Assembly (NCBI GenBank): GCA_942493245.1
Contig: OW818685.1
Span: forward strand, 5,270,001 to 5,334,000
From: DAOPYU01 sp942493245
Lineage (GTDB): Bacteria; Sumerlaeota; Sumerlaeia; UBA8349
DNA: 64,000 nucleotides
Direction: 5' to 3'
The notes beneath the pieces are model-generated. The model was given only the letters and a program-made list of their open reading frames with translations, was not told the origin of the DNA and made no database searches. The position numbers and the translations under genes were made by a program. Each line of letters starts with the position of its first letter. Positions within the stretch are counted from its first letter, which is position 1. Of the stretch, positions 34,217-43,096 are shown one piece after another.

Positions 34217-35113
34217 TCACAGAAACCCCGGATCCTTTTTATAGGGGAAGTAACAGAAATTGTACCGGAAGAACGCCCGTCCGCGCAACCGGTCGAGCGA
34301 GACCTTGCCCCAGTAGCGGCTGTCCACGCTGCCCACGGTGTTGTCGCCCAGGACGAACACGCTGTCCGGGGGCACGTCCACCCGCAGCAGGTCGGTTCGC
34401 AAGCCACGGTCGCCATAGGTGACGTATCCGCTGCGAGGGCGGTCGTCCTTGATCGTCAGGGGCATGCTCCAGCATTCGTAGAGTTGGTCCTTGAAGAAGC
34501 TGGGCGTGGTGACTCGCTCACCGTTGACGGCCAGGTACCCCATGTTGTCTTCATGCCCGGCCACGCCGGGTGCATGCGGAAAGGAGAGCGTTTCGCCCGG
34601 CAGTCCGACGACGCGCTTGATATAGACCGGCTTGTCGCGTTCGAAGATGTGCTCGGGGGTTTTGAAAACCACGATGTCGCCGCGTTTCGGCGGGGTGAAC
34701 CAGTAGAGGAACCGCGCGACCAGGATGCCGTCCTGTTGTTTGTGCAAACGGTCCTGCCAGAGCTTTCTGTCCGGTCCCGGGTCCACCAGACCGGCGTAGT
34801 GGTACCGTCCGTTCGCGCGCAGATAGACGTCGTAGCTGTAGAGGCCGGATCGCAGGATTAGATCTTGCTGGTTGTCGCCGTCCACGTCCACGTAGCCGTA
34901 GCGTTTCTCCTCGCTGCCCAGCAGAGTGGGGGTCATCGAGGAAGAGGGGATCTTGTAGCGCCCCAGAACGAAGGTCTGAAAGAACGAAACGAGGAGAAAG
35001 ACAAAGACGAGTTCGTCGGTCCACTGGCGCACACCGCCGAGCCATCCGTGCCCGTGGGGCTTTTCGGTGGCGGGAGGAATGTCCGCTTCAGCGGTCTGGG
35101 GGGTCGAGTTCAT
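34217..35113 (-). CDS. lepB: Signal peptidase I
   Basis: A 298-residue inner-membrane signal peptidase that removes signal peptides of exported proteins. One membrane helix ('ELVFVFLLVSFFQTFVLG') leads into the catalytic Ser59 in PSSSMTPTL. Lys166 in 'VYIKRVVGLPGE' is the general base, and 'DSVFVLGDNTVGSVDSRYWG' is box E. Between Ser and Lys lies an inserted segment with DVDGDNQQD (76-84), which looks like an EF-hand or dockerin-type calcium loop and is not usual in SPase I. ATG 35113 was chosen (AGGA about 10 bases upstream). The frame continues upstream into a decayed copy of the neighbouring gene and should not be read as one protein. Confidence 0.92.
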   Translation of the reverse strand: MNSTPQTAEADIPPATEKPHGHGWLGGVRQWTDELVFVFLLVSFFQTFVLGRYKIPSSSMTPTLLGSEEKRYGYVDVDGDNQQDLILRSGLYSYDVYLRANGRYHYAGLVDPGPDRKLWQDRLHKQQDGILVARFLYWFTPPKRGDIVVFKTPEHIFERDKPVYIKRVVGLPGETLSFPHAPGVAGHEDNMGYLAVNGERVTTPSFFKDQLYECWSMPLTIKDDRPRSGYVTYGDRGLRTDLLRVDVPPDSVFVLGDNTVGSVDSRYWGKVSLDRLRGRAFFRYNFCYFPYKKDPGFL

Positions 35114-35282
35114 GAGATCTGGATCCTGCGCGCCCGGGCTGGAGAGAGAACCACCGTGGGGGAATCTGTATCCGTTTCCATCGGAACAGTATAAACGCGC
35201 TGTATTCAACCACGAAAAACGCGAAAAAACACGCAAAAAAAGAGGTTTCGCAAGACGATCTACCAGGAAAGGTACAAGGGGC

Positions 35283-35560
35283 CTGGCCGCCACGACTTGG
35301 TTGATGTAGTCAGGGGAAAAAGCCGTTTCTTCAAAAACAATTCCTTGATTGCCCATTGTGGTTTCCCCTGTGGCCTCAGAGGGAGTGCTTTCCGCCGTCC
35401 TGCGGAAGACGACGTTGTCGTAGAGGCGCCGCTGGATCGGGCGGTGGTGGACGCGGAAGCCTTTGATTTTTTCCGGAGGGACCAGAAAGAGGGCCGAGTA
35501 ACGCCCGCCGGTGTTGTCGGGGAGCAGTTGAAATCCGTGGTGGAGGGGTTCCAGTTCCAC
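35283..35560 (-). pseudogene. Decayed fragment of an M56/TonB-type paralogue
   Basis: On the minus strand, about 190 bases (35283-35475) are nearly identical to 36491-36680 inside the giant M56 gene. Translation gives 'KGFRVHHRPIQRRLYDNVVF' and 'EETAFSPDYINQVVAA', then unrelated sequence. Upstream, weaker similarity continues ('GGRYSALFLVPPEKI' versus 'TGRYTLRFRADQSII'). It lacks a start, the peptidase and both TonB-C domains. It is best read as the remnant of a duplicated neighbouring gene or of a recombination event. The remaining 35561-35885 shows no gene. Confidence 0.75.
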
Positions 35561-35885
35561 CGTGGCAGTAGAGTCGCGATCGGTCAGCGCATCCTGCTCG
35601 GACTGGAACCGGCCATCCACGCCTCGAAACGAGCCTGGTACGCAGAGCGCCAACGCCTCCACGAGGCGAAACGCGGCGCTTGAAACAGACCCGACGCCTC
35701 CGACGGGCCTATCCGCGTGTCTACCTTTCCCAGCAATACCCCGTCTCGTAGGGGCAGACCTGTGTGTCTACCCCCGGCGCACCGAGTCCTTGGCTCCCTT
35801 CGACATCCCGAGCAATTCCGAAGTCACCCAATGGGTGAGGGGATGGGGAGACGATTCATTTCTTTCGCCGCCCTCGGGATGGCCG

Positions 35886-38800
35886 TCACTGCACGGACGG
35901 CGTAAACGCGAAATTCACCCGGGCGTACACGAACGGCTTTGTCGAGTATTCCGGCGGGTAGGGCGGCACCGGCCCCGCCTGCAAAACCGCGTTGAGCGCC
36001 AGCTGGTCCAGACCGGGAATCCCCGTTCCCTGTCCCGCGATCACCTGCGGTTCGACCAGTTGTCCGTCCTGGAAGATCTTGAACCGGACGGTACAGGAAC
36101 TCTTCTCACGAATGTTAGGTGGAAGGACGAATTCTTTGTTGAGAACAGGTACCACCTGAGCGAGGTATTCGGCTGGAAAGTTCCCCTCTTCTATTCCAAT
36201 GTCGGATTTCGTTTCCTCCAGCGTTTTCCTGGAGTTCTCCTCGGCGGGAGTGAATTGAAACGTCACTCGGCTATAAACAAACGGTTTCGTCGAGTATTCC
36301 GGCGCGTAGGGCGGCACCGGCCCCGCCTGCAAAACCGCGTTGAGCGCCAATTGGTCCAGACCGGGAATCCCCGTTCCCTGTCCCGCGATCACCTGCGGTT
36401 CGACCAGGCTCCCGTTCTGGAGGATCTTGAACCGCACGGTACAGGTCTTGGCCTCGCGGATGTAGGGCGGGAGGATGAAGTTCTTGTTGAGAGCCGCCAC
36501 GACTTGGTTGATGTAGTCAGGGGAAAAAGCCGTTTCTTCAAAAAAAATTCCTTGATTGCCCATTGTGGTTTCCCCTGTGGCCTCAGAGGGTGTGCTTTCC
36601 GCCGTCCTGCGGAAGACAACATTGTCGTAGAGACGCCGCTGGATCGGGCGGTGGCGGACTCGGAAGCCCTTGATGATGGACTGATCCGCCCGGAACCGAA
36701 GCGTGTATCGTCCCGTTTCGCCTTCACGCGAATACGTGGCCGATTCCGATTCGAGTTCCGACAAGTGTTCCCCGAACCCGATCAATGCGACGGCTTCGTA
36801 TTGATCGACCGCCTCCGTCCCTGGCAGGAGGACACTGAAGGAAACTTCAACCATTTCATTGGGACGACTTTGATAGGAATGCACGACAACCGGTTCATCC
36901 GGGATCGCCCCGGTCTGATTCATGAGAAAGATGGTCGGGAAGTGGGTCCAGGGACCCAGTGAGTAACGCAGTTCCACCTGACCGCGGTCGGGCAACGTGT
37001 TCGAATCGAAAATTTTCTTCTCGGATCGCCAGCCCGGGAAACGTTTGTGGGTTTCGGGATCGTTGATCCTACTTCCCCCGGGAGACGCGATATTCTGGTG
37101 TCTGGCATCGTAGAGGACGAGGTCAAAGCGGCTGCGATTGTCGAAGAGGGGATGGTGGACCCAGAAACCGAGCGCAACCGGGTGGGTGGTCGGTTCCGCG
37201 GAATCGACCGTGTGCGGGTAACGGTCGAGCACCTCGCGTTCGTATCGGTCATCCACCGGTTTGCCGTCCGGCTTCCACGCCACCAGGGAGTCGGGGGGCT
37301 GTTTCTCCGAGGTCCAGGTGCTGATCATCCGCAGCTGGGGCGCACTGCTTTCGTCCGGATCGATCAGGGGAAAGGTTTCGGTGACAAAGGACGCCTTTCG
37401 ACTTATCCTCAAAGACATGCCTTCCGCATCCGTCTGAGATTCTTCGGTCTTATCTACCGACCAGTCGATTTTCACCTGGCGGGGTAAGGGAGCCGTTTTC
37501 TCGATATTTTCAAAGATGAAAACCACTTTCCAGGAGGACGTTTGTTCTTCGAAGCGAGTACGAAACCTGGACAATTTGACTTGAAACGGTCCCTCCAAAC
37601 TGGAAAGTGTCGCCTCCAGGCCACCCGTCAGTTCATCCATTTCGCGCTGTTTTTCCGGCGTACCGGCTTTCCCCGGTTTTCCGGGAATTTGAAGCATGGC
37701 CACGAGAGAGCGATATCGGCTGAAATATTCCGTCGAGTTGGAAACACCGCTGTTGAGGTTGAGATGAAAAAAGTCGTTCTCCGGAATATCGGGGAATGGA
37801 ACAATCTTCCCCTCCGGTGTCCAGACCAGTTTCAGGCCTTCGTCAACATTGACAAAGTATTGTACATGATCCGTCAGCCACCCCAGGTACACCAGCTTCG
37901 CTTCTTCTGGCCGAATGGCATCTTCCCTCAATGATTCCGAAGTCTGTTCTTCCGAGGTCCAGGTGCTGATCATCCGCAGCTGGGGTGGTTGGGTTGCTTC
38001 GGTCGGGGAAGCGGAGCCAGCCGGGGAAGCGGCTGGTGCGCTTGTGAGGGAATCCGTTTTCGGCTGGATTGTGTTTGCAGGCGCCGCCGCATTCGTCCCG
38101 ATTGCCGCCGCGCCGTTTTCGAGGGTCATGTGCAGATGGGTCTTCAGGTCGGGGACGAGGGAGATGTTGTGGAAATTCACCCATTCACCGGGTCGGGTCT
38201 GGAATTCGAATCGCGCGATCTCCTCGGGTTTGGCGGCAAAACAGACAAACGGGAAGGGAGAATTGTTCAATCCCACGCCCGACCGGTTCGCGGTCAGGGA
38301 TTGACCGTCTTTTCTGATCGCCACGATCTGACCCGGCCGATCCTTGATCGAGTGTTCGTATTCTACGACAAGGCCCTCGTTGTCCGCCTTGACCGCTTTG
38401 ATCTGGAACGACGGCTCGGAAGAGGAAACGAGTTCTTTCTTTTCGTTCTCGTAAACGGCCACCGTTTCCCACGCGCCCCCGGCCACACCCAGTCGCAACG
38501 AACAGGTGGTCGCTCCCGCCGGCAGGCGCACCTCGATGACTCCTATCGGCTCATTGCCCCACGTATAGTTCGTCTGGACCTGTCTATAGTCGGACTGGGA
38601 ATTGAGAACCGTCTTGCCCGCTGTCAACTCAAAACACCAGTCAACCTGCCGGTTGTTTTCCTGGTTGATCAGAAAGGCAAAAGCGTAATTCTGTTCATCG
38701 GGTGTGGGTTTATTCAGATCATCGAGGGAGGGATTGCCGGAGGGGTTCTTCAGGTTGTCGGGAAGGATCGCGCCCCGTGTTCCGTCGGGATACCACCAGG

Positions 38801-40808
38801 GGGTGTATTCGCTCCATTTGTGTTCCGTCACCCCGAGGAGTTGAATCGAGAGGTTCTCTTCCAGTTTGAGGGAATAATTCGGAGGAACACCCTGGGAATC
38901 CGTCCTCTCTTTGAGTTGTTGTGTGGCCAGAACGTACGCGCCTTTGAAGAAAAACAGGTCTGGCGCATCAAACATCTGGGCTTTTCTCAGGACCGCCGCC
39001 CGGGACACGGGATCGGTCGCCCGGATCAGTTCCATGGCCCGGCCGATTCGTTCCGCCTGGTTTTCGGTCGATCCGGCAATGATCCAGACGCCCCTGGCGG
39101 CTTTCGCCGGGTCTCCGGTGACGCTTTCAAATTCTTTTCGCCATTTCAGACGGGCGACGGCGTTCTGCGCATTTTCCCGGACCTGGTTTTCCTCGGCCAG
39201 GGCCGCTTTTTCAAGCGTCTCCCGGGCGTTCGGATCGTTCAATTCTCCCAGCGCGAAGGCCGCGCATCGCCGGGCATAGGGGCTGGTGTCGGACTGCAAC
39301 ATTTTGAGGATGCGTTCACCGGAGGCTTGATCCTGCAGGTAGGACAAGGTCAGGGCGGCCATGCCGCGGGTGATGTCCTCGGAATGGCCCATCAGTTTGC
39401 GCAGCGGTTTCAGGGCAATCGCGGGGTTCTCCCAGGACAACTCGCCGATGATATAGAGGGCCGACCGCCGTTTGGTTTTCCGATACGAGGAAAGCCAGTC
39501 AACGAGAAGTGGCAATGTCTCCGCCTGGGGATGATGTTTCACCAGGGTCAGAACCGTCTGTATCTTTTCTGACGCATCCTTCTGAAACATGCTGGTGCGC
39601 GACAGGATGCCGATCGCTTTATTCACGTCGCCTTCGGTGGAGCGACCCGTTTGCAGGGCCGCAAGCGAACAGGTGATGGTCAGCAGGAGAACCGCACCGC
39701 AGATCAGGTTCCGGCGCGTCACGAGGCGGCGATTCCGCTTCGGGTCCAGCACCGCCACCAGGCGTCCCTCGAGCTGGCTCTGTTTCGCCATCGTGATGGC
39801 GGCGACGGAGGCGAGAGTCCCGGCGTGCATGGTGCGGGCGATGTCGAGCAGGTGATCGGCGTAGGTTGAAGCGCGTTCGCCCGCGGTCAGGACCCGGTCG
39901 TCGCAGGCGCGTTCGCGCTCGACGCGCATCTGGCGCAGGGCGACCCAAGCCAGCGGGTTGAACCAGTGCAACGCCAGCGCCACGCGCGCCAGGGCGTGGG
40001 TCAGGCAGTCGCGGCGCGCGACGTGGGCGAGTTCGTGGAGGAGGACGGCGCGGCGTTTCTCCTCGGGCCACGTGTCGGCTTCCTGTGGCAGGAGGATCGC
40101 CGGGCGGAAGAGGCCGACGGCCATCGGCATGGCGCCCGGTCCGGCGCAGAGGAGGCGCACCGGGCGCTCCACCCCGAGCGCCGCGCTCAGGTCGCGTAGC
40201 CGGTCGGACCACGCCTTGTCCGCGAAGGGCCGCGCGGCGCGGACGAGCCGGGCCACCGCCGCCAACCCGGCCAGCAGCGGCAAAAGGATCGCTCCGGCCA
40301 CCCCCAACCAGACCGCCAGCGCCCAGAATGCGGCGGGGAGACGGGGTGGGGTGGGGGAGGCCGAAGGAGCGGAGGGTGGGGCGGATGCGGGGGCCGTTTC
40401 CACCTCGGGGGGCAACATCCGGGACGCGGTTTCCGGTTCGAATTCCGGGGACCTGGGGGTTGAGGTGGCCGGAGCCGCGGACGAGGGGCCTGGAACCCTG
40501 TTCTTCGTCCACGGCGTTTCCGGCGTCGTCCTCAACGGTGAGGGGGTGGACCGTATTCCCAGAGTGGGCGGCAGGAGGGGCAATTGCCACTTGGGCACGA
40601 CGACCGAAAGCGCCGGGAGGAGGAGGAGCCCCGCCATCGCCAGGGTCCAGACGAGGTGGCGGCTCGCCGCCGAAGCGCGGCGCAGGGCGAACGAGCCCCC
40701 GGCGGCCAGCGCCAGGAGCGCCACCCCCTTTGCGCCGCTGTCGAGCAACACGGCCAGCGCGCGCGTCGCGGCCTCGTGGGTCGGAAGGTTCGAAAGCGTG
40801 TCGAACAT
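35886..40808 (-). CDS. Giant BlaR1-like M56 peptidase with HEAT, sensor and tandem TonB-C-like domains
   Basis: A 1640-residue membrane sensor-protease. Order: two N-terminal helices ('VALLALAAGGSFALRR', 'LVWTLAMAGLLLLPALSVVV'), a Pro-rich linker, a third helix ('FWALAVWLGVAGAILLPLLA'), and the M56 zinc protease with HELAH at 258-262 and 'RVERERACDDRVL'. A fourth helix ('NLICGAVLLLTITCSLAAL') is followed by HEAT repeats (about 420-570) and a sensor region with two 'QLRMISTWTSE' segments (near 941 and 1158). It ends with two tandem TonB-C-like domains (about 1415-1535 and 1540-1640). In BlaR1, outside signals activate the cytoplasmic protease, which inactivates BlaI. Here the ligand is unknown, and the TonB-like end may contact another envelope protein. 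Start: AAGGAGGGA upstream; the preceding gene stops two bases before the ATG. Confidence 0.9.
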   Translation of the reverse strand: MFDTLSNLPTHEAATRALAVLLDSGAKGVALLALAAGGSFALRRASAASRHLVWTLAMAGLLLLPALSVVVPKWQLPLLPPTLGIRSTPSPLRTTPETPWTKNRVPGPSSAAPATSTPRSPEFEPETASRMLPPEVETAPASAPPSAPSASPTPPRLPAAFWALAVWLGVAGAILLPLLAGLAAVARLVRAARPFADKAWSDRLRDLSAALGVERPVRLLCAGPGAMPMAVGLFRPAILLPQEADTWPEEKRRAVLLHELAHVARRDCLTHALARVALALHWFNPLAWVALRQMRVERERACDDRVLTAGERASTYADHLLDIARTMHAGTLASVAAITMAKQSQLEGRLVAVLDPKRNRRLVTRRNLICGAVLLLTITCSLAALQTGRSTEGDVNKAIGILSRTSMFQKDASEKIQTVLTLVKHHPQAETLPLLVDWLSSYRKTKRRSALYIIGELSWENPAIALKPLRKLMGHSEDITRGMAALTLSYLQDQASGERILKMLQSDTSPYARRCAAFALGELNDPNARETLEKAALAEENQVRENAQNAVARLKWRKEFESVTGDPAKAARGVWIIAGSTENQAERIGRAMELIRATDPVSRAAVLRKAQMFDAPDLFFFKGAYVLATQQLKERTDSQGVPPNYSLKLEENLSIQLLGVTEHKWSEYTPWWYPDGTRGAILPDNLKNPSGNPSLDDLNKPTPDEQNYAFAFLINQENNRQVDWCFELTAGKTVLNSQSDYRQVQTNYTWGNEPIGVIEVRLPAGATTCSLRLGVAGGAWETVAVYENEKKELVSSSEPSFQIKAVKADNEGLVVEYEHSIKDRPGQIVAIRKDGQSLTANRSGVGLNNSPFPFVCFAAKPEEIARFEFQTRPGEWVNFHNISLVPDLKTHLHMTLENGAAAIGTNAAAPANTIQPKTDSLTSAPAASPAGSASPTEATQPPQLRMISTWTSEEQTSESLREDAIRPEEAKLVYLGWLTDHVQYFVNVDEGLKLVWTPEGKIVPFPDIPENDFFHLNLNSGVSNSTEYFSRYRSLVAMLQIPGKPGKAGTPEKQREMDELTGGLEATLSSLEGPFQVKLSRFRTRFEEQTSSWKVVFIFENIEKTAPLPRQVKIDWSVDKTEESQTDAEGMSLRISRKASFVTETFPLIDPDESSAPQLRMISTWTSEKQPPDSLVAWKPDGKPVDDRYEREVLDRYPHTVDSAEPTTHPVALGFWVHHPLFDNRSRFDLVLYDARHQNIASPGGSRINDPETHKRFPGWRSEKKIFDSNTLPDRGQVELRYSLGPWTHFPTIFLMNQTGAIPDEPVVVHSYQSRPNEMVEVSFSVLLPGTEAVDQYEAVALIGFGEHLSELESESATYSREGETGRYTLRFRADQSIIKGFRVRHRPIQRRLYDNVVFRRTAESTPSEATGETTMGNQGIFFEETAFSPDYINQVVAALNKNFILPPYIREAKTCTVRFKILQNGSLVEPQVIAGQGTGIPGLDQLALNAVLQAGPVPPYAPEYSTKPFVYSRVTFQFTPAEENSRKTLEETKSDIGIEEGNFPAEYLAQVVPVLNKEFVLPPNIREKSSCTVRFKIFQDGQLVEPQVIAGQGTGIPGLDQLALNAVLQAGPVPPYPPEYSTKPFVYARVNFAFTPSVQ
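35900..36460 (-). repeat. Tandem near-identical TonB-C coding units
   Basis: Segments around 35940-36060 and 36293-36413 are identical for over 100 bases apart from a few positions, offset by about 353. Both encode 'EPQVIAGQGTGIPGLDQLAL' and 'NAVLQAGPVPPY'. The flanks are more diverged, which points to recent duplication or gene conversion. Confidence 0.85.
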
Positions 40809-40810
40809 CG

Positions 40811-42487
40811 TCACCGTCCCTCCTTCTGTGATGTCTCGATCGTAACCGTAGTGGGCTGATCGGGGTAAAGCGCGACGTTTCTGAAGGAGAGGCTCATCTC
40901 TCGCCCGTCTTGGGGTGTCAGCGTGAGATTGTAATCGGCTGTTTTCAGGTTCTTCTCGAACAGAGCAATTTCTCCAGAGATCGGACTTTCTTCGGAGTGG
41001 ATATCCCAACCCCACGGATCCAGCGGGGCGGAAGAATGAGTTCCCATAGAACGTGCAAAAGAACCTCGACCCGTGCGAATACTTTCATTCTTGCGGTACA
41101 AGGGGGGTGTTATACGATAGGCATAAGCGATATCGTTAATTTGGGGTGGTACGTAATCGTGATTTTGTGATCGTAAGTAGCGGCGCTCTTCTGGAATGAC
41201 GTAAGGTTGCCAATCCAACGGCGTTCCATCCGGACACCACCATTTGGCATCTCGACCGGCGCCTTCGCTCAATCCAATCAATTCCACTTGCGTTCCATCG
41301 GCCAGTGTCGCGGTGAAACGTGGATCCCAGGTATGCAGGTGTTTGAGCCATTGCTCGTGTTCGGCTTGAGTGCGGACAAACGCCTCACGCCAAGTCTCAA
41401 CATTTTCCTTCGGATCGCCGCTCAAGGCCATGTTGTCCCCCTCTAAGACGCCACGACCCAGCAAGGCCCAGGTTTCGCCCCCAAGATACTGCAGGTCGTA
41501 ACCATTGCCTCCGAACATGGTGTGACGAAGGGGCCCATTGGTTTCGGAGACCGCCTTAACCTCTATGCGGCCCCGTTGGAAGTCTGGATTTGGACGCATT
41601 GAGAGATGAATTTCCTTCCACCTTTGTGTTGCCAGGTGAATACGCAATTGGGAGACCTGTTGGGTCTGAAAAAGCACCCAACGCTCTTCCATTTCGAGGG
41701 CTGTGGTACTGGTCTCCTCAGGTTGAGCCATCTGCGCCCACGCCTTGCGCGCGGTTTCATACTCGGATTCGCTTACCCGTTGTGAGATTGAATCTCTACC
41801 TGGCGTCTCGATCTGGAGATTGTGCATGAAACCCTGACCATAACTCGGGCCGGTTGACGAAATATTGAGATTGTATTTTTCCCTGCTCCTGCGGTGCGTT
41901 CCACGAATTTCAATCAGTTCCGGATACTGATGTTCGAACGGTACCCGAAATATACCCGCACTTGACCATCCAGTTCGCATGCGCAGGCGAATGGGACCTT
42001 CAAGAAGGGTGGATCCTGTATTATCCCAATAGACCGCTTGCCAGATCCAATCTTTGGACAGTTTCAGGGTTTCGGCAGGATGGACTGGACCGGGACGTTC
42101 CAGACGAAGTTCTCCTGCGGGAATGTCGATGACCAGAATGGGACGTTCCGGCGAATCCGGCATATTCCCGATTTTTTTTGTCTCTTTCCATTGTTGGCAC
42201 AAATACCCGTACTGGTTCCAGAAGAGGTCATCTATCTGTTCTTTCGGGGTTGTTTCTGAGCGGCCGCCAATCGCAACCGAACTGAAGAAAAGGATGAGAA
42301 GAGCCGACACGGAAACGCTCACGAGGAGCCATCGTCGAGCCGCACCGAGTTGGGTGCAAGCCGTACCAATCTCTGAAAAAAGCGGTCTTTCCAGTCGGCT
42401 CTGTTTCAACATTGTGATTGAAGTCACTGGGGCCAGCGTCCGTAGGATCGCTTTGAGGGTTAATCTGTATAAAATCTTCTTCAGCAT
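40811..42487 (-). CDS. M56-derived membrane sensor protein lacking the peptidase domain
   Basis: A 558-residue protein with one membrane helix ('WLLVSVSVSALLILFFSSVA', about 52-73) and a large extracytoplasmic C-terminal part. The N-terminal 'LAPVTSITMLKQSRLERPLF' aligns with 'LASVAAITMAKQSQLEGRLV' just after the protease of the downstream M56 protein. The motif 'VELIGLSEGAGRDAKWWCPD' matches 'IQLLGVTEHKWSEYTPWWYP'. No HELAH or earlier helices exist. It therefore looks like a sensor half of an M56 protein whose protease was deleted. The gene starts two bases after the BlaI stop (TGAGCATG) and ends two bases before the M56 ATG, so all three are surely translated from one mRNA. It may present a ligand to the M56 protein or act as a decoy. 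Confidence 0.82.
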   Translation of the reverse strand: MLKKILYRLTLKAILRTLAPVTSITMLKQSRLERPLFSEIGTACTQLGAARRWLLVSVSVSALLILFFSSVAIGGRSETTPKEQIDDLFWNQYGYLCQQWKETKKIGNMPDSPERPILVIDIPAGELRLERPGPVHPAETLKLSKDWIWQAVYWDNTGSTLLEGPIRLRMRTGWSSAGIFRVPFEHQYPELIEIRGTHRRSREKYNLNISSTGPSYGQGFMHNLQIETPGRDSISQRVSESEYETARKAWAQMAQPEETSTTALEMEERWVLFQTQQVSQLRIHLATQRWKEIHLSMRPNPDFQRGRIEVKAVSETNGPLRHTMFGGNGYDLQYLGGETWALLGRGVLEGDNMALSGDPKENVETWREAFVRTQAEHEQWLKHLHTWDPRFTATLADGTQVELIGLSEGAGRDAKWWCPDGTPLDWQPYVIPEERRYLRSQNHDYVPPQINDIAYAYRITPPLYRKNESIRTGRGSFARSMGTHSSAPLDPWGWDIHSEESPISGEIALFEKNLKTADYNLTLTPQDGREMSLSFRNVALYPDQPTTVTIETSQKEGR

Positions 42488-42489
42488 GC

Positions 42490-42879
42490 TCACCGTCCCT
42501 CCTTCTTAGCCTCAGCGATGAGTCGGGCGAGGCGGTCGAGGTCCTCGGGGGTGAGGTTCTTCTTGTCCTGCTCGATCATGGTGGCGACGGCTTCGCCGAC
42601 CGAGCCGCCGAAGAAGGTGTGAAGCAGGTTCTGGACCGCCGAGCGACGGGCTTTCTCGCGCGGGAGGGTGGGCTGGTACACAAACTTGCGCCCGACCTCC
42701 TTGTGGCGCAGATGGCCCTTCTCCTCGAGCAGGTTGAGCATGGCGCGGGTGGCGGAGTAGCTGGGCGGGTCGGGCAGGGCCTCGAGGACCTCGGCTACGC
42801 TGGCCCGACCCTTGGCGTACACGATTTCCATGATCTGGCGCTCGCGGCGGCCCAGGTTGAAGGGGGCGGAATCGGACAT
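42490..42879 (-). CDS. BlaI/MecI-family transcriptional repressor
   Basis: A 129-residue winged-helix repressor of the BlaI/MecI/CopY family. It shows 'LGRRERQIMEIVYAKGRASV', 'EVLEALPDPPSYSATRAMLN' (recognition helix), 'LLEEKGHLRHKEVGRKFVYQ' (wing), and a dimerisation helix region 'VGEAVATMIEQ' to the end. In this family, dimers bind operator dyads and are inactivated by an M56 protease encoded alongside, here the third gene of the operon. MSDSAPF (42879) is the start, with GGAG 8 bases upstream. Two operator-like dyads lie 60-122 bases upstream, one over the -10 box, so autorepression is likely. Confidence 0.92.
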   Translation of the reverse strand: MSDSAPFNLGRRERQIMEIVYAKGRASVAEVLEALPDPPSYSATRAMLNLLEEKGHLRHKEVGRKFVYQPTLPREKARRSAVQNLLHTFFGGSVGEAVATMIEQDKKNLTPEDLDRLARLIAEAKKEGR

Positions 42880-42938
42880 GAGGGAGTCTCCGTTCGGAGT
42901 GTTTTCACTAAAATGGAACTTCCGGATCACGAACCACG

Positions 42939-42958
42939 AGTGCTAACCTACCAGCACT
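42939..42958. promoter_or_regulatory. Putative BlaI operator 1
   Basis: AGTGCTAACCTACCAGCACT, with perfect AGTGCT/AGCACT arms and a central N8. It covers the -10 box of the promoter at 42945-42974. Its inverse matches operator 2 at 19 of 20 positions. Confidence 0.75.
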
Positions 42959-42974
42959 CCTGGCGGCGCGTCAA
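42945..42974 (-). promoter_or_regulatory. Promoter of the BlaI-sensor-M56 operon
   Basis: On the minus strand, TTGACG (42974-42969), 18 bases, TAGGTT (42950-42945). The -10 box lies inside operator 1, and operator 2 is just upstream of the -35, so a bound repressor would block polymerase. Confidence 0.65.
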
Positions 42975-42981
42975 GAAAAAT

Positions 42982-43001
42982 AGTGCTGGTGGGTTAGCAC
43001 T
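42982..43001. promoter_or_regulatory. Putative BlaI operator 2
   Basis: AGTGCTGGTGGGTTAGCACT, the inverse of operator 1 with one change. The two dyad centres are 43 bases apart, about four helical turns, which would place two repressor dimers on the same DNA face. Confidence 0.75.
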
Positions 43002-43096
43002 CCCTCAATTCTTCAGGTTTCTGCCTCCTCTCCGGGGCTTGCGCAGGATCGCCCTGGGCCGAGCGAAGCGCCGGAACGCCTCTGTCCCCGATTCCC

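Noticed and set aside
34217..35662. A 481-residue protein fusing a KGFRVHHRPIQ segment to signal peptidase
   Set aside because: The N-terminal part is a decayed duplicate of the neighbouring M56 gene that happens to be in frame; LepB starts at ATG 35113 with its own ribosome site.
37989..39572. Plus-strand frame of 527 codons
   Set aside because: Antisense to the giant M56 gene, which has continuous family homology.
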